A stretch of DNA of 64,000 bases from positions 31,910,485-31,974,484 of the forward strand of contig CM060106.1 of NCBI GenBank assembly GCA_030522415.1. The letters are read 5' to 3'. This DNA comes from Channallabes apus. Lineage: Eukaryota > Chordata > Actinopteri > Siluriformes > Clariidae. Positions 25,480-37,975 of the stretch are shown here, one piece after another. Below the pieces are notes generated by a model. The model did not search any database, was not told the DNA's origin, and saw nothing but the letters and a program-made list of their open reading frames with translations. A program made the translations under genes and the position numbers. Each line of letters begins with the position of its first letter. Within the stretch, counting starts at the first letter, position 1.

Positions 25480-25765
25480 AATTACCCAGTAAACATGGCA
25501 AGGCACTGCATAATTAAACTACTTGGGCCCATCCTATCAGAATTCCTCCAATTACACGCCTTAATGAAACAGAGCAGGGGCATTGTCATGAAGCCGTCGC
25601 AATACTACAATTATGATATTAACAATAGCACTTAAAACCAAGGGGTTACTCCAGTAAACACACACCCTTATCTCACTGCTGCGACACTTGTCTTGGCGTA
25701 ATTTTTCATTAAGAGGCACATTACGTTTGATGCGAATCACTTTGCTCTCGCCTTCATTTTTTCTC
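25480..25765. promoter_or_regulatory. Candidate conserved non-coding block near the ZNF536 exon
   Basis: Lies about 0.7 kb upstream of the splice acceptor. Repeat-free, with GCATAATTAAACTAC, CCAATTACACGCC, ACAATTATGATATTAAC and TTTTTCATTAAGAGGC. It ends at a CT-rich stretch. Confidence 0.35.
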
Positions 25766-25814
25766 CCTCTCTCTGTCTCTCTCTCTCTCTCTCTCTCCAC
25801 TCTCACTCTCGTAT

Positions 25815-26260
25815 GGCTTCCGATGAGTAGAAAACAACAGTTGGCATTATTGAAAGGGTTCCCAATGTATCAGAGGCTTCCCAGGCATTTAAAATGGCCA
25901 CAGAGCAGCTCAGTGCACCATCAGGATGAAATGAATACACAAGCAGAGTCTGTTGTCATCTGGCACGGTTGTGCAAATTTAGGATGCTGTGCGCTGTCTT
26001 AAGGAGGGATAATGGTTTTGCAACATTCCCCTGTGACAAACAGGGTCAAGCTTCAAAAACAATAAAGCAAGATTTGCTTTGGTCAACAAAATATTGTATA
26101 ATATCTCATTAAGCTGATTAGTATGCGGCTTAGTAGAAGCGGCCATGTGCTATAACACATGACTATAATTATATAAAAAATAATCATTTCAAGGCTGACT
26201 GCTATGTGCTATCACGAGCGACATTCATTTTTAAAAGTCAAAGGAAGGAACAATTACCGG
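25815..26260. promoter_or_regulatory. Candidate conserved non-coding block
   Basis: About 445 bases of unique sequence on the far side of a CT run from the block at 25480. It includes ATCTCATTAAGCTGATTAG and a near-repeat of GGCTGACTGCTATGTGCTA with GCGGCCATGTGCTATAACA around 26130-26210. Confidence 0.35.
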
Positions 26261-27209
26261 GTATGGAAATGAAGCACCTTTACTTAAAAACCCAACGCAA
26301 TTCATCGATGCGCCAATCCAGTCCAGGCCGTTTTTCTCTTTAAAACACACACAAAGTGTGATAGGGCAGATAGGTAACTTGTACATCTTGGTCATTAATA
26401 AACCTTTTAAATGGTGCAGATTGACCCAGTTTACCCCAAAGGAGAACTAATGACTCAGCATCCTGTCTCCTCTGTATGAGGATGCTGCTTCTTCTACCAG
26501 CATATGAACTTTACTGTATAGTTCACAAGATTTTACATTCAAAGTTATCCACGTTCATACACCTACAGTGGGAGATCGTTAAAAAAAAAAAAAATCTGAT
26601 GCACACAGGCGGTGTTGTGTTAGGCAGTGGGTGTGGACAACATATTCGCTGACACTCGGACTTTAAGGGCTCTAATAAGGGCTGCCTGTTTGTTAGCTAT
26701 TTACTCTTCCTACGCTATGTTGGTTGTGGACTCTTATCGCTCCGACATGAATAAAACACTGTGGTCACTTCCAGTTTGTTCTGAATGCGTTGTGGGCTGC
26801 TGATGGATGCCATTTCACTTTGTCCCCCTGCTACATCTTCGAGGAATGTAAAGAAAAACAAGCACTGGCTTGGAACAATGCGCTGTAGGTGTATTATGGA
26901 TTTAATCACTGGTTATGAAGACAGTCACGCGCGTAGGCATGCGTGCCGTGCGAATCTACATTGCTAAGCATTTCTGTACGAATTCTCGAATTCAGCAAAA
27001 TGTAATTTGGGAAGCAAGTTTAAGACAAACATAAATTACTGATGGGTGAACGCGTGCATGTTTAGCGATCGGCTAAATCCGAACGTTCAGCCGAAGTCGA
27101 TAATGTCAGGGTGAAATTTAGTTTTATGCCAGCGCTCGTGACTCTAGAGTTTCTTCAGCTTGAGAACGTGGGTAAAATTGATGTTAAAAGTCATTTGACT
27201 CGCTTTTTT

Positions 27210-27500
27210 TGCTGTCCCTGCAGATATTAGATGAAGGCTCTTTGAAAGTGGCTGGCATGCGCACTGCTTTCTGCAATAGAAATGTATGATTTCAGCAAGG
27301 CCTGATGAGCTGTTGCTCATTTCGAGAGATAGCAGCTTGGCCTTTTCTTCAATTTGATTTCCTCCTTTATCTTTACCATATAACAAAGGCAGATAGACAA
27401 AGGAACATTGTGAAATGAACTGATGAATCCAGTTTGTTTTTGAACATACCCTCACTGACGAGTGTATGCAAATGAAGTGCATTAATATGCTTTTCTTGCC
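27210..27500. promoter_or_regulatory. Candidate conserved block with POU octamer
   Basis: Repeat-free DNA with a perfect octamer ATGCAAAT at 27466-27473, followed by GTGCATTAATATGC. It also has two SOX-like ACAAAG motifs (ATAACAAAGGC, AGACAAAGGAAC). Adjacent POU and SOX-type motifs are a common neural enhancer arrangement; the function here is inferred. Confidence 0.35.
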
Positions 27501-28386
27501 TCCCAAGTCATTCCAGTTTTTTTTTTTAGTTATTTTTTTCTGATTAAAAAAGGGCATTTCTTATGGTTAAAAATGTGACACATTCTTGCGGAGACATAAA
27601 AACTGTTTCTCTTACACCCATATACACACGCATCCATGTACACACACACACACACATAATGCAATCTTTTAAAAGGCCATCCAAAAAAAAAAATGCTCTG
27701 TGGGAATACTCAGTGAGAGGCATCACTATGGTGCAATTATCTACAACATGCATATTTTCCACAGTATAATCAGTAAAAGCTCTACGCCAAGAGCCTTATC
27801 TCTAAAGAAACATAGGAATTAAAACCAACGTTACATTAGTGCTCTTAAATTCTACAATACTGGCGTACTTAATCCTTATACAAAAACAGCCCCAAACTGA
27901 ATTTGCAGAATCAGGGTCAATTTTTCAAAATACTTCAGATATCCCGTACGTTTACTGTCATTTTTGTTTAACTCACTTAATTTAGCGCCTCCTTTTTTTG
28001 TTCTTCTTTTTTTTAATGCAATCTCGTTTAAAACACTAAAAAATATATTACCAGCTTTGCAGATTTGATCTCTAGTGGTTTCCTCTATTATATACCTACA
28101 GTACAGTGTGCACTATAACCCAGAAAAAAACACAAGATGTATATAGCAAAGCTTTAATCGTTAAACTAACTCAGGCTTATCTCCATCTAGAATGCTTACA
28201 GCTGTTAGTTAGCCTAGCCTCACCTATTCGCAAGCGTGCCATTGGTTGGTGGTCCACAGCAGACACACTTCCTAGCTCTTCCTTCTTGTGGACCCTTGAT
28301 TTCCCTCTTCAGGTCTGGGACAGCCGCTCAGCAGCTGTGAGGCTGAGACAAGGTCTATGTGTGTTTGTGTGCGTGTGTATGTGAAG

Positions 28387-28425
28387 TTTTTTCTTTCTTT
28401 CTTTCTTTCTTTCTTTTTTTTTTCT
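28387..28425 (+). repeat. (TTTC)n tetranucleotide repeat with T run
   Basis: About six TTTC units followed by nine or so T. Confidence 0.93.
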
Positions 28426-28739
28426 TGTACCTGCCACACATAGTCTAAGAGCAGCCGCATGCTCTAATTAATGCTAACTTTCTCACCAAGCTTTTTAAAA
28501 AGCCACTGAGACTTCCTCTGTTGGTGCGTTCTCACACAGGAGCCAGTGGCATGCACGTCTGTGGTTAATACGCAGCCTTTCAAGCAACACGGCAAAACAA
28601 CCGGATTCGTGTCTTATCTTATGCTTAACTTTCTGTCTTGCACTGCAAATTGCTCTGCACCACACACCTTAATTAGAAAGTAAAAAAAAAAAAAAAAGAC
28701 ACTGTGTATTCTTCAAGGTCTGAATTTTGTTGCATGTGT

Positions 28740-28742
<3 letters not shown>

Positions 28743-28808
<66 letters not shown>
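28743..28808 (+). repeat. (TA)n microsatellite, about 66 bp
   Basis: The longest perfect TA array in the window (about 32 units), preceded by TGTATACA. Confidence 0.97.
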
Positions 28809-28813
<5 letters not shown>

Positions 28814-29559
28814 ATCCAGTGACTGCTAACATCTGCGCCTTAATGTGCTTAAAACCTATATTATTACCTTTGCGCATTATGCATCACAGAGCGTTAGTCA
28901 GACAGCACTCTAACCTACAACTCTTACCTTTGCCTTTACTAAGCGGATTGTGGTAATTACCCGTGATCTGATCATGGTTTCGTACGAAATGAACAGGATG
29001 CATATAGAAAATCGCAGGAATATTTGTTACTTCGGCCTCAATCTTGTAGAACCTTGTCGAAGGAAAATGTTGGCACATGTTTTCTTCGCCCGTTTCAGCG
29101 TGTAAGCAGTTGATAACTATAGAAGCTGTTCTTCAGGCGAACAGGCGAAAGTATTACAAGGGGGGTAGTAATACCCAACTGCCCTCATATGAGAATCCAT
29201 CTGGTGCGAAAAACCTTCTTATCGGAAGATTCTTGGAAACAGACAAACGTGAAAGCTGGGTTTTGACAGTGGGTTACTTTTATATCTCTACTTTAAGAAC
29301 GAAAAAAAAAAAAGCAGGCAGTTTAACATATGGTCTAACAGATGTCTAAAATATTAGCAGCTAACTGTGATATCCTAACACAGGCAGGGATGTCAGGTTT
29401 TTGCTTACCTACATGGCATAAAAGAACAAACACAAGTCTCATTTAAAATCTAAAGTTTGTAAACAGGTTGTGGTTATCAAATTGTCTGCAAAGCTCCCCG
29501 ATCATTGCAAAATCACTAAAACAGACAAGAGAACCTATACGCTTTTGTTTCCACTTCAT

Positions 29560-29805
29560 CCTGTATCTCAGGAGACTTAGGACATGAGGCGGGGTACACC
29601 CTGGATGGGGTGCCAATACATTTTGCAGGGCACACACACTCACAAGCTCATTTAAACACTACAGGCAATTTGGGAATGTCAGTCAGCCTAACCCGCGTGT
29701 TTTTTTCACTGCAGGTGGAAAGCGTGAGGCAGACCCAAAGCAGGAATCGACCCCGGACCCTGGAGATGCGACCCGACAGCACTAACCTCTACACCACCGT
29801 GCCGC
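29560..29805 (-). mobile_element. tRNA-derived SINE, minus strand, related family
   Basis: On the minus strand the element starts GCGGCACGGTGGTGTAGAGG, has a B-box-like GGGTCGATTCC, then a body with TTCCCAAATTGCCTG and CCCTGCAAAATGTATTGGCA. It ends with a GGGTGTACCCCGCCTCATG-like tail. The middle is diverged or interrupted by a T-rich stretch near 29698. Confidence 0.75.
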
Positions 29806-30695
29806 ATTGAAAAATGTTTCAATGACCTAATAAAATGACTCCAATAACAACAACAACAACAAAAAATCTAGCCAAAAGAAGAGAACTGTCCGAACTAATT
29901 ATCGATGTTAGACTGAACAGAGATCAGTCAAGTGAAAAGATGACAACGAGGCTCAGGGAGCAACTTTGTTACGTCATGCGATGAAACTAGGACTCGTGCA
30001 CAAGATGCTGATAATTAAAGTCAGATTAAAGTGTCGTTTCGCATTTTTAAACTGTTTTTCTACGAGTAGATAAGATCATAAGCGTGGCGACAGGTGGGGT
30101 CGTTTTTCAGTTATTAACATTTTTTTGGACAAAACAGCTTGATTGATGCATTTGTCTAAGCGAACACATCTGACTTATTTCCAAAGTGGCGAAGTGAAAA
30201 TGTAACGTCGTGATCCAGTGACTTTATGCGCTCGCGTCCTTGAGCGGAGCCTCCGCTAGATCTCACAAATCAGGGTGAAGTGCCTAAGTAAAGCTCTATA
30301 AAACACACACCGCCACAACGGGGCCTTGAACCGGCTGGGTAAAAGCCGACTTTGAAAATATGCCCCGCCTCACGTAGAGGACGTGAAGCATATCGCTTCT
30401 ACATGCACGGTGGAATGTACTATACTGCACTTAAACGATCTCGTGATTTGGATTACATGCATGGTGTAACGTTTTTAAAGAATGGAAATACGAAACAATC
30501 GGCTAATCGTTTGAGTAATGTGGATCATTATTAGTTACTTCGTAATCGTGGGCCTATATTGATCAAAACTCATCGACTAATTAGTATGAGGTAGCATGTG
30601 AATTAATTAGAATGGAGGTCATCATCATTAATAAATCAATCATTATTTACTCGGCTTAAAAGTCAGACCACGGTTATTAATGACTTTGATGTCAT

Positions 30696-30724
30696 TAAAA
30701 ATAAATAAATAAATAAATAAAAAA
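30696..30724 (+). repeat. (AAAT)n tetranucleotide repeat
   Basis: About six AAAT units. Confidence 0.92.
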
Positions 30725-32040
30725 TGAGGTGGAGAACTTGAGAAAGTGGTCGCCATATGGTGCATATCTAATGTGAGGATATAATGCGCACGCTACGCGG
30801 TTATGGACGTATGGGCAGAAATGCACAATAGATAAATCATGAGCAGATCATGGCTCGAATCCCACTTTGTGCATATTAGTGTTTCAAGCCTGACTCTCTC
30901 TCTCTCTCTCTCTTTCTCTCTGCTTTTCTCTCGGTTTGGTCTATTGCAGGTGGTCTTCAGAATGCATCTAATTAATCCAATAAAAGCTGAAAGAACAAAG
31001 CCATTTTCATTGTGGCTCGTCACAAAATGGAGGTGGTGCTTCGTGCATTCGTGGTTAAAACAGAAAACAGTTTGTACGGCCTAATTATAGTGTGTACGAT
31101 TGCAGACTCTACAACGAGCGCTGTATAACACTCGTGAATATATTTGGCTTGGGTAACCTTATTCGCTTTACCCCCCGACCCTCCTCCTCATTTCTCATAA
31201 CTCTCTCCCTCTCCATCTATCACTATCTCTCCCTCTCTCTTTTGCTCTCTCTGCTTTGCACAATATATCATTGAGGAGGTCTTAAGAGAACTTTTCAACA
31301 GGTAGTTCAGCTTTCAGCTCATCTCTACAGATCAGTATGAGGCTACGGGAAAGGGGAAAAAAAAGGAGAGGAGGAAGAAAAGAGAGAAAAATGCTGCTCT
31401 TTTCATCCCTATGTCAGACAGGCTTGTTGGGATGCCAGGGGAGGCGAGATCAATGGGAGACCAGAGAATTCCCACAGTTCATTGTGCTGCTTCGCCGCAT
31501 CATCATCGTCATCATCATCTTACGCCGGTCAAAAGCTCAAAGCATCCCTTTATGCTATCTATTCACAGTGTTATCCTGAAGTACAGCAGATGTACTGTGT
31601 GTGCATGTGTGTAAGAGTATGTGTGTGTGTGTGTGTGAGCGTCTGTGTTGTGCAACGGTATTCACAGCAGTGTGTGGGGACTCCTGCCTGTAGATTTTAC
31701 GCTGTGTGTAGGGAGGAAGATTAATAACTTTGAGCATTTGTTAAGCAGACAGCAGGCTGGAGAGGAGTGTTGGTGGGGGTCTTGAAATGAAGATGTGTGG
31801 GGTGCTTCCAAAAGGTGTTCATCTCACATACAAACATGTAATGAATACACGTGTTTACTGTTTTCTCTGATTAATAGAAGAGTCATAGTTTCACACTGCG
31901 CTTGATTGCAAGTTTTCCTGTCCAAAAAAATGGAAGAAGAAAAAAAAAAACATGAACTAACTCTGTTGAACACGAATAAGACATACTTGTACTGTATATA
32001 AGAGGACCAGAAAGAGAAAACCTACATAGGCTTGAACTAC

Positions 32041-32311
32041 ACGGTGCCTTAGCACTGTCGCCTTGCACCTCCAGGTCATGGGTTCGATTCCCGTCTCGAG
32101 TTTGTGCGCTTGGAGTTTGCATGTTCTTGATGGATTTCCTCTGGGTACTGTGGTTTCTTCCCACAGTCCAAAGACATGCAGATTAATGCAGATAGATTGG
32201 CGTTGCCAAATTGCCTGAAGTGTGTGCGTGTGTGTGTGTGTGTGCTTTGTAATGTATCGGCACACTGTCCATGCCCTAAGTCTCCTGTATGGACAATGAG
32301 TGCGTGAGGTT
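32041..32311 (+). mobile_element. tRNA-derived SINE, degraded copy
   Basis: It has the same organisation as the copy at 60036: a tRNA-like head with B-box GGTTCGATTCC at 32081-32091, a body containing CCTCTGGGTACTG and CAGTCCAAAGACATGCAG, then a (GT)n stretch at 32220-32244 and GGCACACTGTCCA. The 3' part is diverged. Confidence 0.8.
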
Positions 32312-32989
32312 TGTGTGTCAGATCAAATTTGATAAAAATCACTAAAAGAACCTGCGGAAACAGAGGTCAGGGGTCAGCCATCCTCTAGACCTACAGTACA
32401 GTAGTTTGGTTACCTAAGCAAATCCTACAGTAGATAGGACAACCATGGCTTATTCATCACTATACACACAAATCGATTTGAATAAGACGTTATATACAGT
32501 ATAGTTTAGATTAAGGTTAAGGATATATTAATTTAATAAATCTTATGGTTTCACAATTGAATGCTTATAGCTGCAATTACACAAGACGACTGTGTTGTAG
32601 TCCTTTGCAGTATCACTTATGGAGGTCCTCAGAAATGAACACCATGTATCATGCAATATCACTGTAATCACTCAGGGCAGTATCGCCCCATGTGGCACTG
32701 TTAGTGTCTTTGATTGCATTCTTACTGTTCAAGACAATTATCGAATGCTGATACTAATTCTTTTTCATATTACGATAACAGTTTGAACGGTTTGAAATCT
32801 CTCACATACTGGAGTCATGAGCTGCAGTGAATTGAGTCGTAGTTCTTTAAAATGAGAGCCGGAAAAATGGCAAAGCGCATTTTACAATTTGACCAAATGG
32901 ATTGACTCTGATGTGCCATCTTTTAAATCCTATAGATGTCCTGCACAGTATATTAAACTGTACACAGGCACTAATAAGGTGCATAAAGC

Positions 32990-33056
32990 ATGTGAGGCAG
33001 GAATCGAACCCAAACCCTGGAAGTATCAGGTGACACCCTTAAATCATCGCGCCACC
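32990..33056 (-). mobile_element. SINE head fragment
   Basis: On the minus strand the fragment reads GGTGGCGCGATGATTTAAGG, then CCAGGGTTTGGGTTCGATTC, matching the tRNA-like head of the nearby SINEs. No body is recognisable. Confidence 0.55.
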
Positions 33057-33587
33057 AAAATGGAATCCAGCTACATCAAAATTTCCTTGGATGTTTAAAA
33101 ATCAAGCTTTACTAGCGAGATAAACCTCATGAACCATTTGTAGATATGTATTAAGTCATAAAAAAAAAACCCATCTTTTTGATTCACAGTGTGAGTCTGA
33201 AAGTGCGAGCCAGCGTTAAACAGGATTCTGAATCGGTTCGGCCGAGTGCGAATCTAATGTAAATGGTTACCTTGTTGTGATATCTGTTTTTTTTTTTAAA
33301 GCCCGTTTGTAATATGTGCGTTCCCTTGCAGGTAGTGGCAAACATAGCTTACCTTTCCCGAAACCTTCAAATGTCAGTATAACCCCTGAATAAGTGAATA
33401 TCAGAAATAATTGCTGCTTTCTTTTCGCCCATGCTGATTCTGTTCGTATGAGTTTTGCATAATGACTTCAACAAGGGGTGTTGTTTTGACAGGTGGTGAA
33501 ATCAAGTCGGGAGGAGAGGGAGACAAGGTTCAATTTAGTTTGTGAATCTTTTAATTGTTGCATGGCTAATTAAAATAAAAGCATGTG

Positions 33588-33588
33588 G

Positions 33589-33628
<40 letters not shown>

Positions 33629-33629
33629 A
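33588..33629 (+). repeat. (GA)n microsatellite
   Basis: About 20 GA units with a single AA interruption. Confidence 0.95.
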
Positions 33630-35218
33630 CAAATCTCCTTAACACGCTACACTATTTACTACAGCTTGTGTGCATACATGGGCTCTAAATTGTGTCTTCA
33701 GGCAGTTAGACGTATGCACAACTGAAACAGAGAAAAGAAAGAGTGATACAGAGGGGGGGAAAAAAAGATCTGCTGCTACAGTACTTCCATGTACTCACTA
33801 GCTCTTCATAACTCGAGTCACAAAACAAATGTATGGCTAATTAGAGGTACTCATTATGGAAGGCAAGTCGAGTAATTATTTTACATCACGCCGCTATTAA
33901 TTGAATGATTCTTCAGTGTCTTTTGAAAAATCGTTTCTTTTTTTGTCTCGTTCTTTTTTTCTCTTTTTTCTCTCTCTCCTTACAGTACATGAAAGACGAT
34001 AAGAAAAGACAAGACTATAAACAGGTAGAGCTGCCATATGCTCTTGACTGAAAAAGCGCTTCTGTCATGACAAATGGGCTTTTTAAATATTGAACCGCTA
34101 CATGTCTTTTTTAATACGGGTGGTGTCGGATCCGCTTCGTGCCGTCACTTTTTAATAAACCCGAACACCCCCCACCACCCAAAGGCGAATCTGAAAGTTT
34201 CATTTCGAAGAGAAGCTCTCTGTCACGCCCGTTATGCAACTGTTCTGGGTATGTCCATAAAGCATGCTTTTTAAAAGGCACATCCTGTTTAAGAAAAGCC
34301 TGTAATCTTATCAAAACCATCAGGAAGTCAGACTTCAGTGGAAATGCTAGCAATTCTTTGCATATGTTACAATATTTTTGCACCACTATTGTTTGCAGCT
34401 GCGAGTTGTACCAAGGCCAAATGATAATGCAACGTTTTTTTTTTTTCCTCCTATCCATACGGTTTAGCATTAGTCATAACGTTCGTATCTGTCAGTCATC
34501 ACTTGTACAGTTAAGTAGATGAGTGGATGATGTAAAGAAAGTGTTAAGAGCAAGTTGTGTTTTAGTGTAAGCGATCAAAGAGTCTCTGGAGGAACCAACA
34601 GGGTGGAGGACCTGAGGGAGAGCAGGGCTTGAAAGGTCCGTGTTTACTTATCGCTCTTTGTCGGAAATGGTGTGGCTGCTTATTCCAGGACGGGTGAACA
34701 GCAGGAAGGAGGAAGAAATAAAAAGCACGGTCGGTCTTACTGTATAATGTACGAGCTGCACTACACACTCCAGCCTGTGATATGGTCGACAGCGATTATG
34801 TGGAATCTACTCTAGGATTTTATTTGTGGGCAGGTGCTTAACCGAGATCTATAAACATTCTCAGACGGAGACGATCCTGGCACGAACTCGTCTATATCTA
34901 ACATGTTCCTAAAGAGTCGATTCGACCTGGAAATACCATCGTGCCACAAGGTGCCCACTGCACTGGCCTTCAGGTGGCGTGCGAGAGAGAGAGAGAGAAT
35001 AAAGTGAGGAGAGAAATCAAGGCAGGTTTGGCCACAAAGCTGGAATCCAGATATCTCTCCTCACTTTATTTTCCTCTCTCGCTCTCTCTCTCCCCACATT
35101 TTTATCATTGCTTGCTGCCCAGTTTGACCTTGAACATGATCACTTACTCATCTTCTTTCAAAGGCCACTGTCACAGTTGCTGTACGAAGTAGAAACACAA
35201 GATAGAAGGTGCGGAGTG

Positions 35219-35219
<1 letters not shown>

Positions 35220-35251
<32 letters not shown>
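35220..35251 (+). repeat. (ACAG)n tetranucleotide repeat
   Basis: Seven to eight perfect ACAG units, the same motif as the large array at 51004. Confidence 0.95.
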
Positions 35252-35751
35252 CCTGTTTCCCATGTCCTCCGTTCTGTTCATGTTATGACCGCCAGGTTAG
35301 CATGTTGAGTGTGTTGCCATGGCTGCACATGCCGTCTAGCATGTTTAACAGCGCTAACCCCTGTGCATGAGGCTGTATAGGTTGTGACCCCTGTGCACAC
35401 TCCCAGTGTCTGATGCTCCACAGATGGGAGGATTTTATAGGTTGTTTATACAGCTCATGCCGAGATTAATTACAGTACAGTCACCATAAATCTGCTGCTT
35501 GTTTGGAAAAAAACAGAGAGAAAAAAAAACATTTACGGTTGAATATTATTGAGATTAGGAGAGGAGGAATTTGTAGTATTCGCTACATTGGATGGAGTCC
35601 ATGGCTTAAGTGATGGCACAGGTGGAGAAGAGCGGAGGTATTCAGTACGACTGGGTTAAAGTGTTATTGCTGCTAAACTGCTGCCTGAGACACTTCAGGT
35701 AGCTCTGGAAAGGGACTTCATCAGCTCCGGCTTCTGACAAAAGCAGGCGAA

Positions 35752-35752
35752 C

Positions 35753-35791
<39 letters not shown>

Positions 35792-35799
35792 ACACACAA
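35752..35799 (+). repeat. Compound (CT)n(CA)n microsatellite
   Basis: About 12 CT units pass directly into a CA stretch with a TA interruption. Confidence 0.94.
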
Positions 35800-36242
35800 G
35801 CGCACACAATTTACCAGCCCAAGGGGCTAACACTGCCACCCTGCCTACATCATCTACGTACATAGAGAGGCTTAATCTGTCTCACCCTCCGCCATTTCAG
35901 AAGACCCTGATTCTTGTTTGTGCACCCCTCCTCCTTTCTCTCTCTCCATCTCTCTCTCTCTCTCTTCTTCTCTTCCCCACCTCCCTCTCCATATTTTCTC
36001 TCCTGCATCTGATTAAGTTAACAATGTGGCGTTATTTGCATGCTGATTTGGCGAGGTCCCTCTCCTCGCCGCTTGCTCTCGCAGACACACAGGCTGGATG
36101 GCGGTAATGTGATAGCACAGCAGCCAGCCGATGCAATCTCTCCCCCCTTCAAACCCAGGTGCGCGCTATCCACTTCCCCCTTAATTCCCTCCCCGCTCAT
36201 ATTTTACTCCTCTTTTATTTATTTTTTCTTCTTCCCTTCATC

Positions 36243-36282
36243 CTACCGAGTCGGAAGAAGGGGCGGGCGGAGGGGGGGGGTA
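36243..36282 (+). repeat. G-rich tract (possible quadruplex)
   Basis: GAAGAAGGGGCGGGCGGAGG followed by a nine-G run gives at least four G tracts close together. Confidence 0.5.
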
Positions 36283-36529
36283 TACGCTGTCTTTTTTTAT
36301 TAATTATAGACCTCGGCTGATGCGGATGTATTCCGAAAGCATCTTCAAAATAGGTCGACATACAGTTTTCTATTCTTATCACATTTAAATGTCAACATGG
36401 TGCAAAGCTCTACAAATTAGTTCAGGCAGACTTCAACCCCCATTTAACATTTAGAGCTCCGTTCTGTAAGCCCCCAATGTGTGATTCAAATCAGTTTACA
36501 CACACGCATAAAAAAAAAGAGCCATGCGT

Positions 36530-36870
36530 CTTTCAAACTTCTCATTTCAATACTGGTATTATTGCCAACCTTTGCCAAGTAATATGCTGGCAGGGAGAAG
36601 GGGGGTGGGGGGAGGGGGGGTGAAGGAGATATGATATAAAGCAACAGAAACAATGCATTAGCTTTCATGAATTATAGATCCACCATTCTGCACAAGATCT
36701 AGGATTTTTCTGTCTCCTCATACAACCCGGGAAGAGATAAATAAATCAGAATGCCACAGTCGTTCTTTTAACAAATATTGGGATGATAATGTCCGCATAA
36801 AGCTCTCGGAATGTCTCATTTGAAAGGAAATCTATGCGAAATCCTTCTGGAAGTCGGCGTGTCAATAAAA
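36530..36870. promoter_or_regulatory. Candidate conserved non-coding block interrupted by a G-rich insert
   Basis: Unique sequence with TACTGGTATTATTGCC, TAATATGCTGG and GGGATGATAATGTCCGC is interrupted at 36597-36621 by a G-rich insert with several G4-compatible tracts. Confidence 0.3.
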
Positions 36871-37559
36871 CCAACCTCGAAAAAATAATTCCCCAAAATG
36901 GTGTCAGTTGAGAACTTTCGCGAAGTTCATAAAGCTGTTATTGACTTGAGAGTTAGACGTAAACTTCAACTTTAAACTAACCTTTAAACCAACTCGAGTC
37001 AATAATTTTTCCTGATTAAACAGCTTCATTTCTTTTTATACTTGTATCTCCGGTGTTTCTCTCCGGTACTGTACAGTATATTCGTACCAAGTTCCTCTAG
37101 TGTCTCAGCATTCCACTGGCAAAGTGGTTTCAGGGCCTCGGGGAACACTTTTACACCTTGAGTGGTTTGGCCGCGCGGGCTGAACGCGACCCTGCGAGTC
37201 CGAGCCGGGCCGCCCTGGAGGAGCGTGGCTCTAGCGAGGGAGGATGTGCTTCTCATGCTTCATTACCCCACACTCCCTATCTGAGTTCACCAGTCACAGG
37301 CATTAGGATTGAAATAGCCCGGTTGAACCTCCCTTACCCCGTAAATCCTGCTTTCCACCAGAGACTGCAGAGAGAGACTGCATGCCAGACTTTCAGAAGA
37401 TCAGGACCTCTTGGCCTTGTCTGTGAACTTCTCTGTGAACCTTTTACCTACACCAGCCTTTCATCATTTTGGATAATGTTACTCTACACCAGAAATAGAT
37501 GATGAGAAGAGATAAAAATGTCTCCTAGTTGGTCCTCTGTGTGTAGATTTATAAAACTA

Positions 37560-37975
37560 CCATTACAGTATGTCGATAGATTACCAAGGGTCTTAGACAC
37601 AAAATAGGGGTCCATATGTAAAGTTTCAACCCCTCTGCGACACACATCAGTTCTGCGCTCTTTAAAAGTGCTAATGGAGTGCGCTGTGTGTGTGCTCTGG
37701 GTGTGCCTAATACGGCTATGGCCAAATGTCAGAGGAGTTATATATCCCTTTATGCCCAGATGGGGCCAGAGGGGTTTAATTGACTATGGTGTAAAGTGAG
37801 TTGGAGTCGAGCATAAGAGCAAGATGAAGATGAATACCATCCATTATGAGACAAACAGAGCCCAATGGCGCTCCTCAAATTGGCAGGAAACGAAGATTCC
37901 CCAAAGTTAAAGCACATTTTGTCCGCAGAGTAATTATCTGAGTGAACTTTCCATGGCATTGTTTCAAAATTATAA
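37560..37975. promoter_or_regulatory. Candidate long conserved non-coding block
   Basis: About 415 bases free of repeats, with GGTTTAATTGACTATGG, AGAGTAATTATCTGAG, and a CArG-like CCTTTATGCCC next to ATATATCC. No coherent reading frame spans it. Confidence 0.35.
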
